Shown here: positions 35,346-46,734 of the stretch, in pieces
Layout of the letters: the number at the start of each line of letters is the position of its first letter
How positions within the stretch are numbered: the stretch's first letter is position 1
Source of the DNA: Eucalyptus grandis
Taxonomy: Eukaryota > Streptophyta > Magnoliopsida > Myrtales > Myrtaceae
Length of the DNA: 64,000 nucleotides
NCBI RefSeq assembly: GCF_016545825.1
Contig: NC_052618.1
Span: 7,741,398-7,805,397 of the forward strand
Direction: 5' to 3'
Notes under the pieces: generated by a model
The model's database searches: none
What the model was told of the DNA's origin: nothing
Seen by the model: the letters and a program-made list of their open reading frames with translations, nothing else
Program-made: the position numbers and the translations under genes

Positions 35346-35877
35346 TTTCATGCCGTGTGAGATTCTTGGGGAAAAGAATTCCTCAATTTTGAGTATCCTC
35401 ATGACTCTTACTTATTCTCAAGATTTCTATTTAGTGTTTACTATTTTAGGATGTTACCAATGGTCATGAGTTAATTCGATCTAATGGGACATTTCTAGAA
35501 AAGCAAACTGAACTGAGATTAAGAGTTTAAAGGAAAGAAGAAGATCGAATTTGGAGAACCACATTGTAGTTTTTGTATTCACTAGTCATCAATTATGATT
35601 ATCCCATTATGACTGTCTTTGGGATAATCATAATTGTGAATACAATATATCATTGTTTAAAAGAGATCAAAAGATATATAAATGTGATCGATCGATTTAG
35701 GGTACTGCATACTAAATCTACTCAGAGTGCGATGCCCATTATGAGCTGCTATATATTCCTAACAGATGTATAGCAACGAGCTCTCAAAGTATGCTAATCG
35801 CACGGATTATTCACTGGTATGAATGTTGAAGAGAAGTAAAGAGAATCATGTTCGGCCCACCATGTGTGAGTGAGAGA

Positions 35878-36355
35878 TGATGGTTTTAATTATTAATGTG
35901 ATGGGCCTAAGTTAGCCCGTCCACCCATGTTGGGCCTAAAAGCCCGGTCCACAATATTAGAGCCCATGGATAGAGGGATATAATAAAGGGACACGTTTCT
36001 TTTTGGATAGAACGTATATAAGGGGGAAATAAAGAGGGAGGAACGCACATTTTGAAGCAACATACATTCCTCCTCCCTCTCTCCCTCAAAAACACTTCCA
36101 AAAGAAAGAACAGTAAGCAAGAGGCAACACCCATCTTCCCTTCAAGGCGAATTGGCGTCATTAGATCGAACAGGGCCAAATTCTCTTCCTCATATCGGCG
36201 TCGGTATTTAATCTGTGGCTAATAAGGTACGTTCAATTCTGTGATGTGCCTTAGGATCAGTGATGTATGTGTTTTTCCCAGGCTCGTTTTCCGTACAAGT
36301 TTAGGGGTTCGATTTAATGTCGAATCCGGTTTCAGGGAATCAGAAATTCCCAACA
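35878..36355 (+). repeat. copia 3' LTR
   Basis: It is 478 bp, the partner of 28175-28651. It is preceded by a purine-rich stretch gtgagtgagaga (about 35866-35877), a plausible polypurine tract, and followed by target duplication GAATG. Confidence 0.95.
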
Positions 36356-36360
36356 GAATG

Positions 36361-37436
36361 AAAATATCTACTATAGGATCAATATGCTGACTTTTTTAGA
36401 CATTTTTAATCTTCTATAACAATATTTTTTAAGACTATATATCTAGTGATAGTTCGACTCACATTTACATATGCAAATGTCTTTTAAAAGAAAAGTTTCA
36501 TCGGTTAAGTATAGTCAATCATTTCAAGTGTGAAATGATATAAGTAAGTTGCATTTGTTCATGTGATTTAAGCAATTCCATTAGTAATTGCTCAAGCACC
36601 ATTTTTTGATTACTTTAGAGTCATCGAAAATCAAAGAAAAATAACTAATATTGACTTTAATTGGAAGTGTCAATGTACTTCTAAGTTATTCATCCTTCAT
36701 ATATTTCTTTTATATTTTAAGGGTAAGGAAATTTATAATTTAATTCACATTTTAACATCTTGTGCACCACACCGGTTGAATTCTAGTTATAGTAAAAAAA
36801 ATTGATATCTATACCATACTTCTAAAAGGGAAAATTTTAAATAAAGACTGAAGTGTCTTTATTTTTTCAAAAGATAATTCAAAGTGTGCATTATTTCAAA
36901 TAAAAATATAAACTAGCTATGTCAATCTAAAAAGTTTAACCTCATCGGCTTTGGTTGAGGACAGTTTCATCCAAAAATATATAATTTTTTTTTTTTCCTG
37001 TTCATCTTCTTCTTCATCTAGTTTGCTATGTTGGACACCCAAATCATCCTTGACACAATTGAAGAAAGTGAGAGCCGAGAGATAATCAGATTGGCATCTC
37101 AACAAAACCCGCGATATTGTCATTACCCATATGAGAAAGGAGTGATTTTAGGTCGATGGGGATTTGAGTTCTTGAGAGATGAGTAGATGAGGTCAAGTAG
37201 TTTGATGGGGATTTGAGTTCTTGAGAGACGAGCGGATGAGGTTGCTGTTGTGTTTCATTTTTTTTTTTTTTTTTGGTCGATCTTTTGGGTTCTCTTTGAT
37301 CATGAAAGTGATTGACAAAAGGAGCCATTTTTTCATACAATTTTTTCTGGGTTGGTGTGGATGTAGTCTTCTAGAGATGAAAGGTGAAAGGGAGAGTAAA
37401 TAAAAGGTGAAAGGGAGCAAGAGAGGTGGATCCTGT
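36361..37436. other. Intergenic AT-rich DNA
   Basis: No supported gene. A short imperfect direct repeat ('gatggggatttgagttcttg') occurs at about 37154 and 37204. Open frames on the minus strand at 36917-37465 are low-complexity and are not called. Confidence 0.5.
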
Positions 37437-38570
37437 AATGACCCACAAAGAAGACTACTCGTCAATTTAATATGATTCTTTATGGGATAGTCTTCTTCTT
37501 TGTTGGATTGATTTCGGAGGCTTAGTGTGACATTATGAAATTCAAGCCTTTTAAGGGATGAATGAATGTAAATTTCGTAAATGCATTGTTAGTTGACCTC
37601 ACTCGAAATTGATTACTTATGATATACTAACCTTAAGAGAAAATGCTAATGAAGAGAGAACTCGTGTGACTAAAGAACTTGACCTAAGAAAACGACTTGA
37701 CCGTAAGACTTGCGTGAGGACGATCCTATAGATAGGCAAACTGATTACAGGGACGACTAGAAGTTAATTCGCGGACAGAATATAATAAAACAACGGGTGA
37801 TTTCGTTTACTGTTATCGAACCTGCAAATGACCTTATGTCGATCCTCAGTAATTGTGCACTTTGAAATAAAAATTTATTATCTACAATTTCATGTAGTCA
37901 ATGACATCCATGTGTCAAAATATCTTGAACGTGGTTTGGCATGAGTTAGTTACGCATGAATTCTCAAAGCCACCTATCAGTATGAGTTGTACCAAAATGG
38001 TATACGAGCGAAATAGACATGACATGAGAATCCAAGATTAAACTTCGAATTATCGAGAACGTCCGGGACGGACATTGGGCGATGCTACTTCAACGATCGA
38101 TAGCGCCGGTTAAGCCGAGTATGGGGAAAAAAGACATACGAACCAAGGAAGTGAGCCTGTGAGGACGTGGGCTGAGCAATGCCAGAGTAAGCCTTAGGCT
38201 CAAGGTGGGACAACCACCATGATAGGCCCAAGGCAAGCAAGTGAACCCATTAGGCCCAACCCACAATTTCACTTTCCAAGCCCATTGTTTAAGCCTTGAA
38301 CCATTTCAAGCCCAATCAACACGTTCCTATTCATTTCCTAGTCCATTTTTTAGGCCCGCCCATCATTTTCAGCCCAAGGGTAGATTGTGAATTTGTACAA
38401 GGTGAAAATGACTATTTTGCCCCTAGTTGTGTGGATAAGTCAAAGGAAGAGACAAAAGATGAGGTTATTTTTACATGGGGACTCGAGGCATGCTTTATTG
38501 GCCTGAAACTTGACGGCAGTTCTCCCATCGCTCTCTCTCTCCTCCTTCAGCCTCTCTAACTGGACCCCCT
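37437..38570 (+). repeat. Probable LTR-type retroelement fragment
   Basis: It begins TGTAATGACCCAC, a common plant gypsy LTR start. It holds features typical of such LTRs: 'gagaacgtccgggacggac' near 38056, repeated 'gcccaa/gccca' blocks at 38225-38385, and a CT-rich tract at 38528-38565. No right end, PBS or partner LTR was found, and it runs into the last recognisable exon of the minus-strand VAP27-like gene. This is an inference from texture. Confidence 0.35.
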
Positions 38571-38574
38571 CTAC

Positions 38575-40202
38575 CTTCACACTCTGTAGAAGAAATTTAT
38601 CTTTGCATTGCATGTCAGGAGGAGCCTCCTGAGCTTGCATAGTAACTACTGAAGCCGGACACATTACAAAACGAAACACACTGACATACCACAATTCACC
38701 CGCCTAGCAAATCCGAGCAAAAGGGCGACACAAAATAGAGAATCCACAACAAAGAAACGAACTTGGCCACGAAATGATAGTTCCGATTACCTATTATATC
38801 ACATGTCGACCGAGGCAAGACAATCCCTGTGTTCGGGCGAACACGGTATTTCTTGGGATTGGTCGTCTTCACCTAAACACACGAAGAAGATCTCAGACAT
38901 CAAAACACCGCAAACAAACACACAGAAATCCAAGGGTGCGTTTGTTTGCATTTTTGTTTAAAACTTGTTCTATGGAACATGAATAGAAAAAAGTGTTTCT
39001 GCTTCGGGAACAATTTTTGAACAAAAACGCGTTTGTAAACTTGTTCCGGAATAAAAAATAAACAGAAACACGTTTGGTAAATTTGTATAATTTTTTTATT
39101 TCTTTTATATTTTCTATTTTTTTTTTTTTTTTTTCCTTTTTTTTTTTCTTTTTTTTTTTTCCTTTTTTCTTTTTTTCTTCTTTTGGCGGTCGCCGCCCTC
39201 GGCCATGGCCGGCGACCCGGCCGGCGAGGGTCGGCGGCCTCGCCTCAGCCACGCCGAGGCTCGCGCCCCGGCGAGGGTCGGCCTCGCCTTGATCCGGCGA
39301 GGCGCGGCCTAGCCGGCCATCGCCAGTGACGCCGACTCGCCCAAATCCGGCGAGGCCGAGGCTCGCCGCCGCCGGGCGAGCTCGGCCTCGCCGGATCCGG
39401 GGGCGAGATCGAGCTCGCCCGCCGACCCTCGCCCGGCTACGGCGAGCCTCGGCGCCCAGCCCTCGTCGGCCGCCGTCGCCATGGCCATGGGGCCGGCGAC
39501 CGGCCAAAAGAAAAAGAAGAAGAAAATAAGAGAAAAAGAAAAAAGAAAGTATTTCTCAAATTTGTTTCGAAATAAGAACACAAATTTTGTGTTTCTTATT
39601 TCTATTTCTTTTTGTTCCCTAAAAAAAAAAAAAGGAATGTAAACGCGTCCAAACGCATTTCCTTTTTTTTTTTCAAAAAAAAAAAATGTTTAAAAACTAA
39701 AAAAAACACACAAACAAACGGGCCAAATAACCATCCCATCTGCATTCTCCCTCTCCTTTCACCTACGAAATACATTAGAGGGGCAAAACAAAATTCGAAC
39801 TTGACAACCAAATCTCACGCCGCCATGCTGTTTCACAGGATCACGTTTTAAAAATTTCATCTTTTCAGGCGTAATCAAACAAATTTCCAATATTCGCAGA
39901 AAAGAACGAAGAGTACGACAAGAAATCGGAACAAGCGTTACCTTGGAAGCGACATAGCTGTCGGTTTTGTTCGACAGCTGAAGCGAACACAAGATCTGCT
40001 TCTTCAGCTCAACTAATCAAACCACACCCAAAAAAAAAAAAAAATCAAAAAGAAAAAAAAAAAAAAAGACCGTCAAAACGCGAACGACGGAATCGCGAGA
40101 ATCCCAGATCGGGAAAATGGGAACCGGCCGGGAAACCGGGAAATACGCACAGGGAAACTTGAGCTCCAAGGGCTCGATGTCGAGCAGCTCGCCGGTGCTC
40201 AT
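38575..40202 (-). CDS. VAP27-like protein, N-terminal MSP-domain exons; 3' end missing
   Basis: VAP proteins sit in the endoplasmic reticulum membrane and use an MSP domain to bind FFAT-motif partners at contact sites. Minus-strand exons in phase: 40202-40151 (MSTGELLDIEPLELKFP), 40012-39942 (ELKKQI-CSLQLSNKTDSYV), 38872-38791 (the VAP signature VKTTNPKKY-RVRPNTG), 38648-38575 (VTMQAQ-EAPPDMQCKDKF). All have GT/AG-type borders and together give about 93 aa. Oddities: one residue is missing between MQAQ and EAPPD, the signature Cys after KKY is Arg, and a MITE (38934-39723) lies in the second intron. The coiled coil and C-terminal membrane anchor were not found below 38575, where LTR-like DNA begins. 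The gene is probably 3'-truncated, or continues in exons I cannot see. Confidence 0.65.
38934..39723. mobile_element. GC-cored PIF/Harbinger-like MITE in the VAP27-like intron
   Basis: Left end GGGTGCGTTTGTTTG and right end (inverse complement) GCCCGTTTGTTTG form a short imperfect inverted repeat. CAA stands on each side (38931-38933, 39724-39726). Inner arms carry 'gaacaa/ttgttcc'-type inverted repeats and long T and A runs. The core (39185-39500) is GC-rich 'GGCGAGG/CCTCGCC' short-repeat DNA like that at 10745-11110. Open frames across it are poly-Lys or Arg/Pro-rich artefacts. Confidence 0.55.
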
Positions 40203-43200
40203 CTTCTCCTCCGTCGTCCTCCGCCTCCTCCTTCGTCGTCGTCGGCCGGAAAACGGCGAGGTAGCGCCGCTGCGAAAGTCGAGGGGGAGAGATCCGGGGA
40301 TCTTCTCCGGAAGCAAAAAACGGCGGTGGAGGAATCGGATTTGCAATGAAATACGTATATCAAATGAAAAGGATAATATAATTATTCTTTTTAATAAGTG
40401 TTCAAGAAGTTGATTAATAACTATGTCCCTTTGACACTCGGGTATGAGTTTTTTGTCGTGGTATTAACAAATTCCCAATTTCTTAAGTCGGTTTCTTTAC
40501 GAGTTGAGATGTTGGGTCTGATATCGACATGTTTTAGTCAAGAAAATATGACCGCGTGTCTATATTTGTGTGAAATTTTAATCTTTTACATTTTCAGGTT
40601 TTGAAATTAATTTTAAGGCACAAGCACCTGAAAAAAGGGATGAGAAAGACCTTCTGCCTGGGTTCCTTTTTCCTTAATCCTACATGTTGGTGTTAACTGA
40701 CTTTTGTGGCATAATAATAGCAAAAACAGTAAAAGAAGAGAAATTCCGATTGAAGACAAAATAACAATGAAAAAGACAGAAAAACGTTAACAAAAATTTC
40801 CTCGGACATTCGTTTCGGGCCATTTTGCTGGAAGAGAAATTGTTTCTAAACCTCATAATTATTAAGAGCACAATGTTTCGAGAAAAACGAATAATTTAAA
40901 AAATAAGTTGATCGCTCATATCAATTACGAAAATGAATGAACGAAAAATATTTTCATCGTTCATGAAATTATTTAAATATAAATTGATATTGATAATGAA
41001 AATATTTTTATTAGTTAATTATTTTTAAAATAATATTTTTCGAATGGTTCATTTTTAACTTAACAAATCGATCATGAGAATGAAATTTGGGTTGGTATTG
41101 AATGGCACCGCCGTCCGCGACCGCAGCCCGGCGGTTGGAGAGGTGCCCATCAATTGGGCCGCTGGGCCCCACTTCTCATCAAGCAGATCGTCAGATCAGA
41201 GGGCCCACCCTTCCCACTTGCACGTCGCCGGGGGGCCCACGTTTTTGCTCTATTTCTCCATCCACCCATCATTGCAACTATAAAGACGGAAAAACAGAGA
41301 GAGAGAGAGAGAGAGCTCCACGGCACCGAATGCTCAATGTAACAATTAGGCCCAACAAGCACAAGCCCAAGACCAAGCCCAAGCCCAAGTATAGTATAGC
41401 GTATAGACTTCGGCCCGTGTAACCTATTCTCCCGTATCCTTCAGCAGCTTCAACGCGATCGAAGCATGAGGAAAAGGAGTGAAGCGGTGGCCACAAAAAT
41501 CAGGGAAAGGGAAAAGGAAGTGAAGCTCGTTCACGAGATGAAAGGGGGGAAAGAGAAGACAGAAAAATTCTTATCGCATAGTCGATCTGGACACCCCGAC
41601 AAGCCCGATCGATTGCGAATTACAGCACCGAATAGGTACTCAAGCCTATTATTCGTTAAATCGGAGTAATTTTCAAAGTTAGATTTTAAATTTGGAGTTA
41701 AGTGAAAGTTGAATTGTGAGGTTCGATAGAGGAGCTATTGAGCTTCAAATTTGTATGAAAATATTGGATAAAGGTTTTGTACAGCCATGAGGTTTGATGA
41801 AGATTGATTCCTAAGAACGGTTTGATCGGAATAGAATTCCAATTATTCGTGTGCGAGTTAAGCATGACTATCATTATACAAGTACTGAGAAAAATTAACG
41901 TGTGCTACAAACGAGTTTCTTTGTTAGTGCATAGGTATTGTTTTATCAATGGATAAGCATAATTTAGTCGCATCGTCCATTATCATAAAGTATTACTCGT
42001 TTTTAATATTTCTTTTCATATAATTGATAGAGAAAACTATGTGCTAGCTCGAGTATCCTTTGTAAGATGATTTTTCGGCTTCATCATGTGAATGATACTT
42101 TCTCTTTTTTGAGTTTGTAGACTCATATTTTCGAAAGCGGTATAATTTATATATACTATAAGTCATGTAACGGCAGGTTTATTACATAAAATCTAAATTG
42201 AGCATCTATTACCATTTTATTTATTTGAAATGGAAAAGTATGTTGATTACAATTTGAGTTGATTGCTTGTACAATGGTATGCAAAACCTTTCACAAAAGG
42301 ATCATGAAAAGTTCATATGATTTATGAAAGTTACATTGATATATATATATATATATATATACTGAATTATCGAGAGTGATATTATTTGAACGGAATTGAT
42401 GGCATGGCTTGATTGTATTTTTCACAAATTTTAAGACTTTCATTGTATTTATTAAGAGAAAAGGAAACCCGAAATTCAATCCGACACGAAGAACTATCCG
42501 AATTTCTTTACTTTATCACCCGAACCAGGTAATTTTGACACTCCTAGAGTATGGCCCTGGAGAAAGAGCAATTCCCGTGAAGACTCGAGAATTGCAATTC
42601 CTTTCATTATCGAGGCCTCCCTCAAGATACATTATTATGCTTTCGCTCTTGGTGATCTTCTTCAGTGACTCCCTGAGCATTAGCGGATAAAGACAGTGCA
42701 TACTTCATGCTTAAACTGGATTTCGCACGTAAACCCCACAAGTTAATCATTCTTCCATAGTACTTACTGCACCTTAATTTTGCTTTCTTTCTTTTTTTGG
42801 GGTATGCAGTACTGCCGTTTGCATCATAGAAAACCGACACATGCGGAACAAGCAAAAAGCGAAGAAGCTAATATCTTATTCAACTTTGGATTTCTCGATA
42901 TTTCACTTGACCGTAAAAAATTATAGAGCTATATGAATATTAGTATTTGATGAACTATATATGGAGTGGATATTTTATTTGATTTTGGGGGATATTCCGC
43001 AGGACGGAGGCTCCAACGTGGATCATCAGACTGGAGAGAGCAGACTTTAAAACTGGTGGGTCACATAGTCACGTGTCGCACAGTAGTGAATTAACCAAGG
43101 GCGTCTTTGGGAAAGGGGGCTGGTGGCTTTCACCGTGTCATCTTCCTTTTGTGCGCTTCGGAGCAACTGAGCGAATAATGACATTGGCATATTATGCATC

Positions 43201-43610
43201 CATCGACTGGTTACGCTTGGACATCGCGTCCATGGGTTTTATTTTCCTTTGAAAGTTTCCTTCCCAGTCTTGTAATTTTCCTCTAACATAGACTTCTTTT
43301 GATCATTTAAAATGTGTTTTGTACGGCAATGGTCAGTTTTTATTAATTCTCATGTCACTGAACTCATAAATATTATGAAATCGTCAATCTTTGGTAGTTT
43401 GCTTTTATAATAATCTATCGCGGCTTAGTTTATAAGCAATGACGAGCAAATGGGGTCTATTAAATCACCAAGGCTGGATAGTTTTCAAGCAATATTTTAC
43501 AAGAAGTTATGGGATGCGGTTGGAGACGACATACTCATGTTTTGGGGTGCTCCTGCTTCTATGATCCCCTAAAAAAAAAATAGATAAAGGACCCATAATC
43601 GAGAATTCTT
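40203..43610. other. Upstream of VAP27-like gene and intergenic DNA
   Basis: The 40203-40350 part is the likely 5' leader of the minus-strand VAP27-like gene, with CTCC/GGAGGA-rich sequence. Beyond it, no gene is supported. A plus-strand GC-rich block (41105-41275) with TATAAAG (41279-41285) and a following GA tract could be a promoter, but the open frame at 41466-41669 is not recognisable. Microsatellites: (GA)n 41296-41315 and (TA)n 42339-42361. Confidence 0.4.
42339..42361 (+). repeat. (TA)n microsatellite
   Basis: About 11 TA units. No associated feature. Confidence 0.95.
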
Positions 43611-43613
43611 TTA

Positions 43614-43966
43614 GGACGCATTTAATAACGTTTTTGTTGAAAAATTGTTCCAGGAGAACAAAATAGAAAAACTATTTTTATTCCCGAAACAATTTTGAAC
43701 AAAAAAATGCGTTTGATAACTGTACAAAATTTATGTTACTTAGAATAAAAAAGAACAAAACACGTTTGGAAACTTGTATAATTTTTTTTATTTCTTTTAA
43801 TTTTTTAATATTTTTATTTTCTTTTCTTTTTTTCTTGTTTCTATTCCAAATTTGTTTCCTAATAAAAGTGTAAACAAACGCGTTTCTTCTTCTTTTTTTG
43901 CTTCCCTGACAAAAGAATAGAAATTTGTGTTCCAAGGAATGTAAACAAAATTTTCCAAATATGCCC
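43614..43966. mobile_element. Short PIF/Harbinger-like MITE without GC core
   Basis: It is flanked by TTA on both sides (43611-43613 and 43967-43969). Left end GGACGCATTT and right end (inverse complement) GGGCATATTT are related. Inner 'tgttccaggagaacaaaatagaa' and 'cttggaa...tttctat' arms resemble those of the MITE at 38934-39723, but the GC-rich core is absent. It is probably an internally deleted relative. Confidence 0.55.
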
Positions 43967-43969
43967 TTA

Positions 43970-44670
43970 GTAATTTATGGTAATGTACTTGAAATCATCA
44001 TAATGTTTGTCATGCCTTTATGTAGTAATTTTACTTTGATCATTTGTGATTTAATAATAGTTGTTGTAACTCGTCTTTACATACAATTAGTAGTTTACTT
44101 TTTTGATTTATAACTTAACTACACAGTTCATTACTAGAATGCTGTAGCACTTAGTAATCGACCAATAGAGAGTAAAATACTGCAAATTGTGGTTAGCGAT
44201 GTTTACTTTGCTTGATAATTTTCTACAATGTTTATAATCTTTCTATGAGTCCGTGTACGTGACAAGCTAGTAATCATCTTACAAATATAGTGATTTACCC
44301 ATAGATCTTGTAAGGTTGAATTTCTCAATGTTTGTAACATTTCATGGAATATTGTGAACAACTTGAATTTATTGTAAATTACTTTTTCAATACTCTTAGT
44401 CACTTACATCAATAATTCTCACATCACTCTACAATTCGTAAATGGGCAATAACCATCGTATATTTTAATATTCCTCGATCAATAGTAACTTGAGAGTAAG
44501 TAGTTTTTTCTTGAACATTTGTAAATATTTTTTTTCTTTGGAACTTGTCTTCTCTTAAATTGACATCTCACATTGAACAACTAGCAAGGCAAACTCGGAC
44601 CGTTTGACATGAGAATCGCTTAAAAACCCAGGTAGAGCTTGAACTGGAGGATGAGAGATTGAGGTGAAGG
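43970..44670. other. Intergenic DNA upstream of TNL2
   Basis: AT-rich, no gene or repeat recognised. Confidence 0.5.
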
Positions 44671-44676
44671 CGGAAT

Positions 44677-44985
44677 CAAGTGTGGCTGAATCTGCAGGCA
44701 GAAAACGGAGAAGAGGCAGAAGATGGACCAGCAAGGCTGAATCAAGATACGATAAAGTCACAGGTTGAATAAGTATGGCTGCATACACTGGTGATAATCG
44801 GAAAATAGGCGACGATGAGCCAGCGAGGCTGGATCAAAGTAAAGGGAAAAGTAATAGCGAAGATAAGCCAGCGTGGCTGAATCAAGATTGATAGAGTTAG
44901 TGGCAGGATCAAGTACGGCTGAATACGCCGGCACAAAACAAAGAAGAGTCGAAGTTGAACAAGCAAGGCGGAATCCAGATATGAT
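44677..44985 (+). repeat. Degenerate minisatellite upstream of the TNL2 TIR
   Basis: Unit about 92 bp, with phrases 'gt-tggctgaata/cgccggc' and 'cagcaaggctgaatcaagat'. The latter recurs at 44728, 44819, 44868 and 44960. One copy has an extra 49 bp. It lies immediately before the TIR-coding remnant. Confidence 0.6.
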
Positions 44986-45529
44986 ATAATTAGATGCTGA
45001 ACCAACGTATGATGTGTTCCTGAGTTCAGCAGTTGAAGATTATAGATTCGCCGATAGCCTCTATGACTGCTTGACAGCTTTCAAAGATAATGCAACCATA
45101 TTTACTCCCAAAGAGCTTCTGCTAATGTTCTACAGCTCCAAAATCTACATACCTATCTTTTCCAAAAAATACGCTTGTAGCCCTCCGTGCCTTGACTCGC
45201 TCACACTTAGAACACACGTCTAGATCAGGTGGGAAGAAAAAGATCCTGCCCGTTTTCTACAATGTGGGATGGTCTGATGTGAAGCTGGAAACATCACTCT
45301 ACAGAGGCGTTCTGGACACTCACAAGCAGACTTTGGCGATGAGAAAGTCGAGCGGTGCAAGAAGGCTCTTGTGGAGGCTGGTAAAGTCAAGGGATGGGAA
45401 ATAAGCTCATATGAAAGGTATGTTAACATCTGTCTTCTTCTCTTGTAGGTTTCCTTCTGATTTCTTTGCTCGATCGATGGAGGCAATGTCGACAATGTCA
45501 GGAAAAGGAAACTAAAAACGACATTCTCC

Positions 45530-45533
<4 letters not shown>

Positions 45534-45562
<29 letters not shown>
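45534..45562 (+). repeat. Poly(A) run, 29 bases
   Basis: An uninterrupted A tract in what would be the first TNL2 intron. It could be the tail of a retroposed sequence, but no SINE body was recognised before it. Confidence 0.9.
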
Positions 45563-45564
<2 letters not shown>

Positions 45565-46734
45565 AGAAGCAAATATTGGCCGACTCTGCTGTACTATATG
45601 TTGTTTCGTTCACTTGCTCGGATTTATGATCATTACCGAGCCTGTTTTAAAGCTTTATGGGGACAAAGCTAGAGAAAAAAGAGGAAATTATTGATGGGAA
45701 TTAACGGGGTTAACATTTTCAATTCCCTCCTTTCTTTGCCAGGCCAAATCCTTCTCTCGAATTGACCATGTTTACACAACATATCTCAGTTTGGCTCAGT
45801 GAACTTTTTTCAAAAATTCATTCTATTCATCCACATGATAGCGCCATTCCATAATTCCACCCAGAGTTTAGTGATATTTTCACCCAATGGCAAACCGTGA
45901 CAGTATAATCTGTTGATCGGACTAAATACTTGCTGCAATGGCATTATCCTTCATTCATACAATTACAAAACATCAGTGTAGTATGTTTAATATATCTTAG
46001 CGTCAGGTAAATCATGTTCTGCAGTAAAGGATCAGTGATCTTTTAGCACATCCAAATTGTCGTTTCATTGTGTAGTGCGTTGGGTGGTAGGTCCTTAGAT
46101 AGCATCTGTTAATGGTTTGGAATTGAGATTTTTTCTGCCGTGGCAGTTAAAGGGAACTTATCACGGCCATCGTTGGAGAAATTTTGTTTAAGGCAATAAC
46201 AGAGCACAATTACATGTTTGAAGATCTATCCACTGGTGATGATCCCATGTTCTGTTACAGGACCTCGGTATATTTCTATGCTCCTTTTCTCCTTTATTCT
46301 CGAGTACTCTCTCCTAATGATTGGACCTGTTGATAGTTTTAGCTTAATTGTGTTTTATATCAAATAGAAAAAAGGAGGCAAACACATGAAACTGAAACTA
46401 GATGAAAATAAAGTTATCGTCTGAACTCTGAAGTAGCTTGCATATACTTCAGTTTTTCAGTAGCTAATTACCCTTGCAATATAATCCACCAAGAATCCAG
46501 GGACAATACTGCACTTTATAATTACCAATCTTCAATTATCGGTTTGATGTTACATTTGAGTAGAATAGCTGGATGTATAGTAATTGTCATTTCAGACCAA
46601 CGCACAGAAATATTACTACAGAGTTCTCTTTATAAAACAAAACTGATGGCAAAGTAGGTGTTAAGTTCACGGTATTAGTGATTCAAGAATACCTCCTACC
46701 TTTTATTTGTTAAGGAGAGTTGACGCATCAAAAC

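Larger units (their letters stand above)
28175..36355 (+). mobile_element. Complete Ty1/copia retrotransposon, 8.2 kb, coding region broken
   Basis: LTRs at 28175-28651 and 35878-36355 share start TGATGGTTTTAATTATTAAT and end AAATTCCCAACA. The insertion is flanked by an exact 5-bp target duplication GAATG (28170-28174 and 36356-36360). Order: PBS, GC-rich leader, a 104-codon leader ORF, gag, integrase, RT, RNase H, a long 3' untranslated stretch and the second LTR. Integrase precedes RT, which defines Ty1/copia. Gag has three in-frame stops and pol several stops and shifts. The two LTRs show many substitutions and small indels, so insertion is not recent. Confidence 0.95.

Noticed and set aside
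38893..39581. Long open frames with poly-Lys and Arg/Gly/Pro-rich content
   Set aside because: They arise from A/T runs and the GC-rich core of the MITE at 38934-39723. Other copies of such cores give unrelated readings.
41074..41669. Possible promoter (TATAAAG at 41279) plus a short basic ORF at 41466
   Set aside because: The ORF has 67 codons with no known motif and no downstream exon could be connected, so a gene could not be supported.
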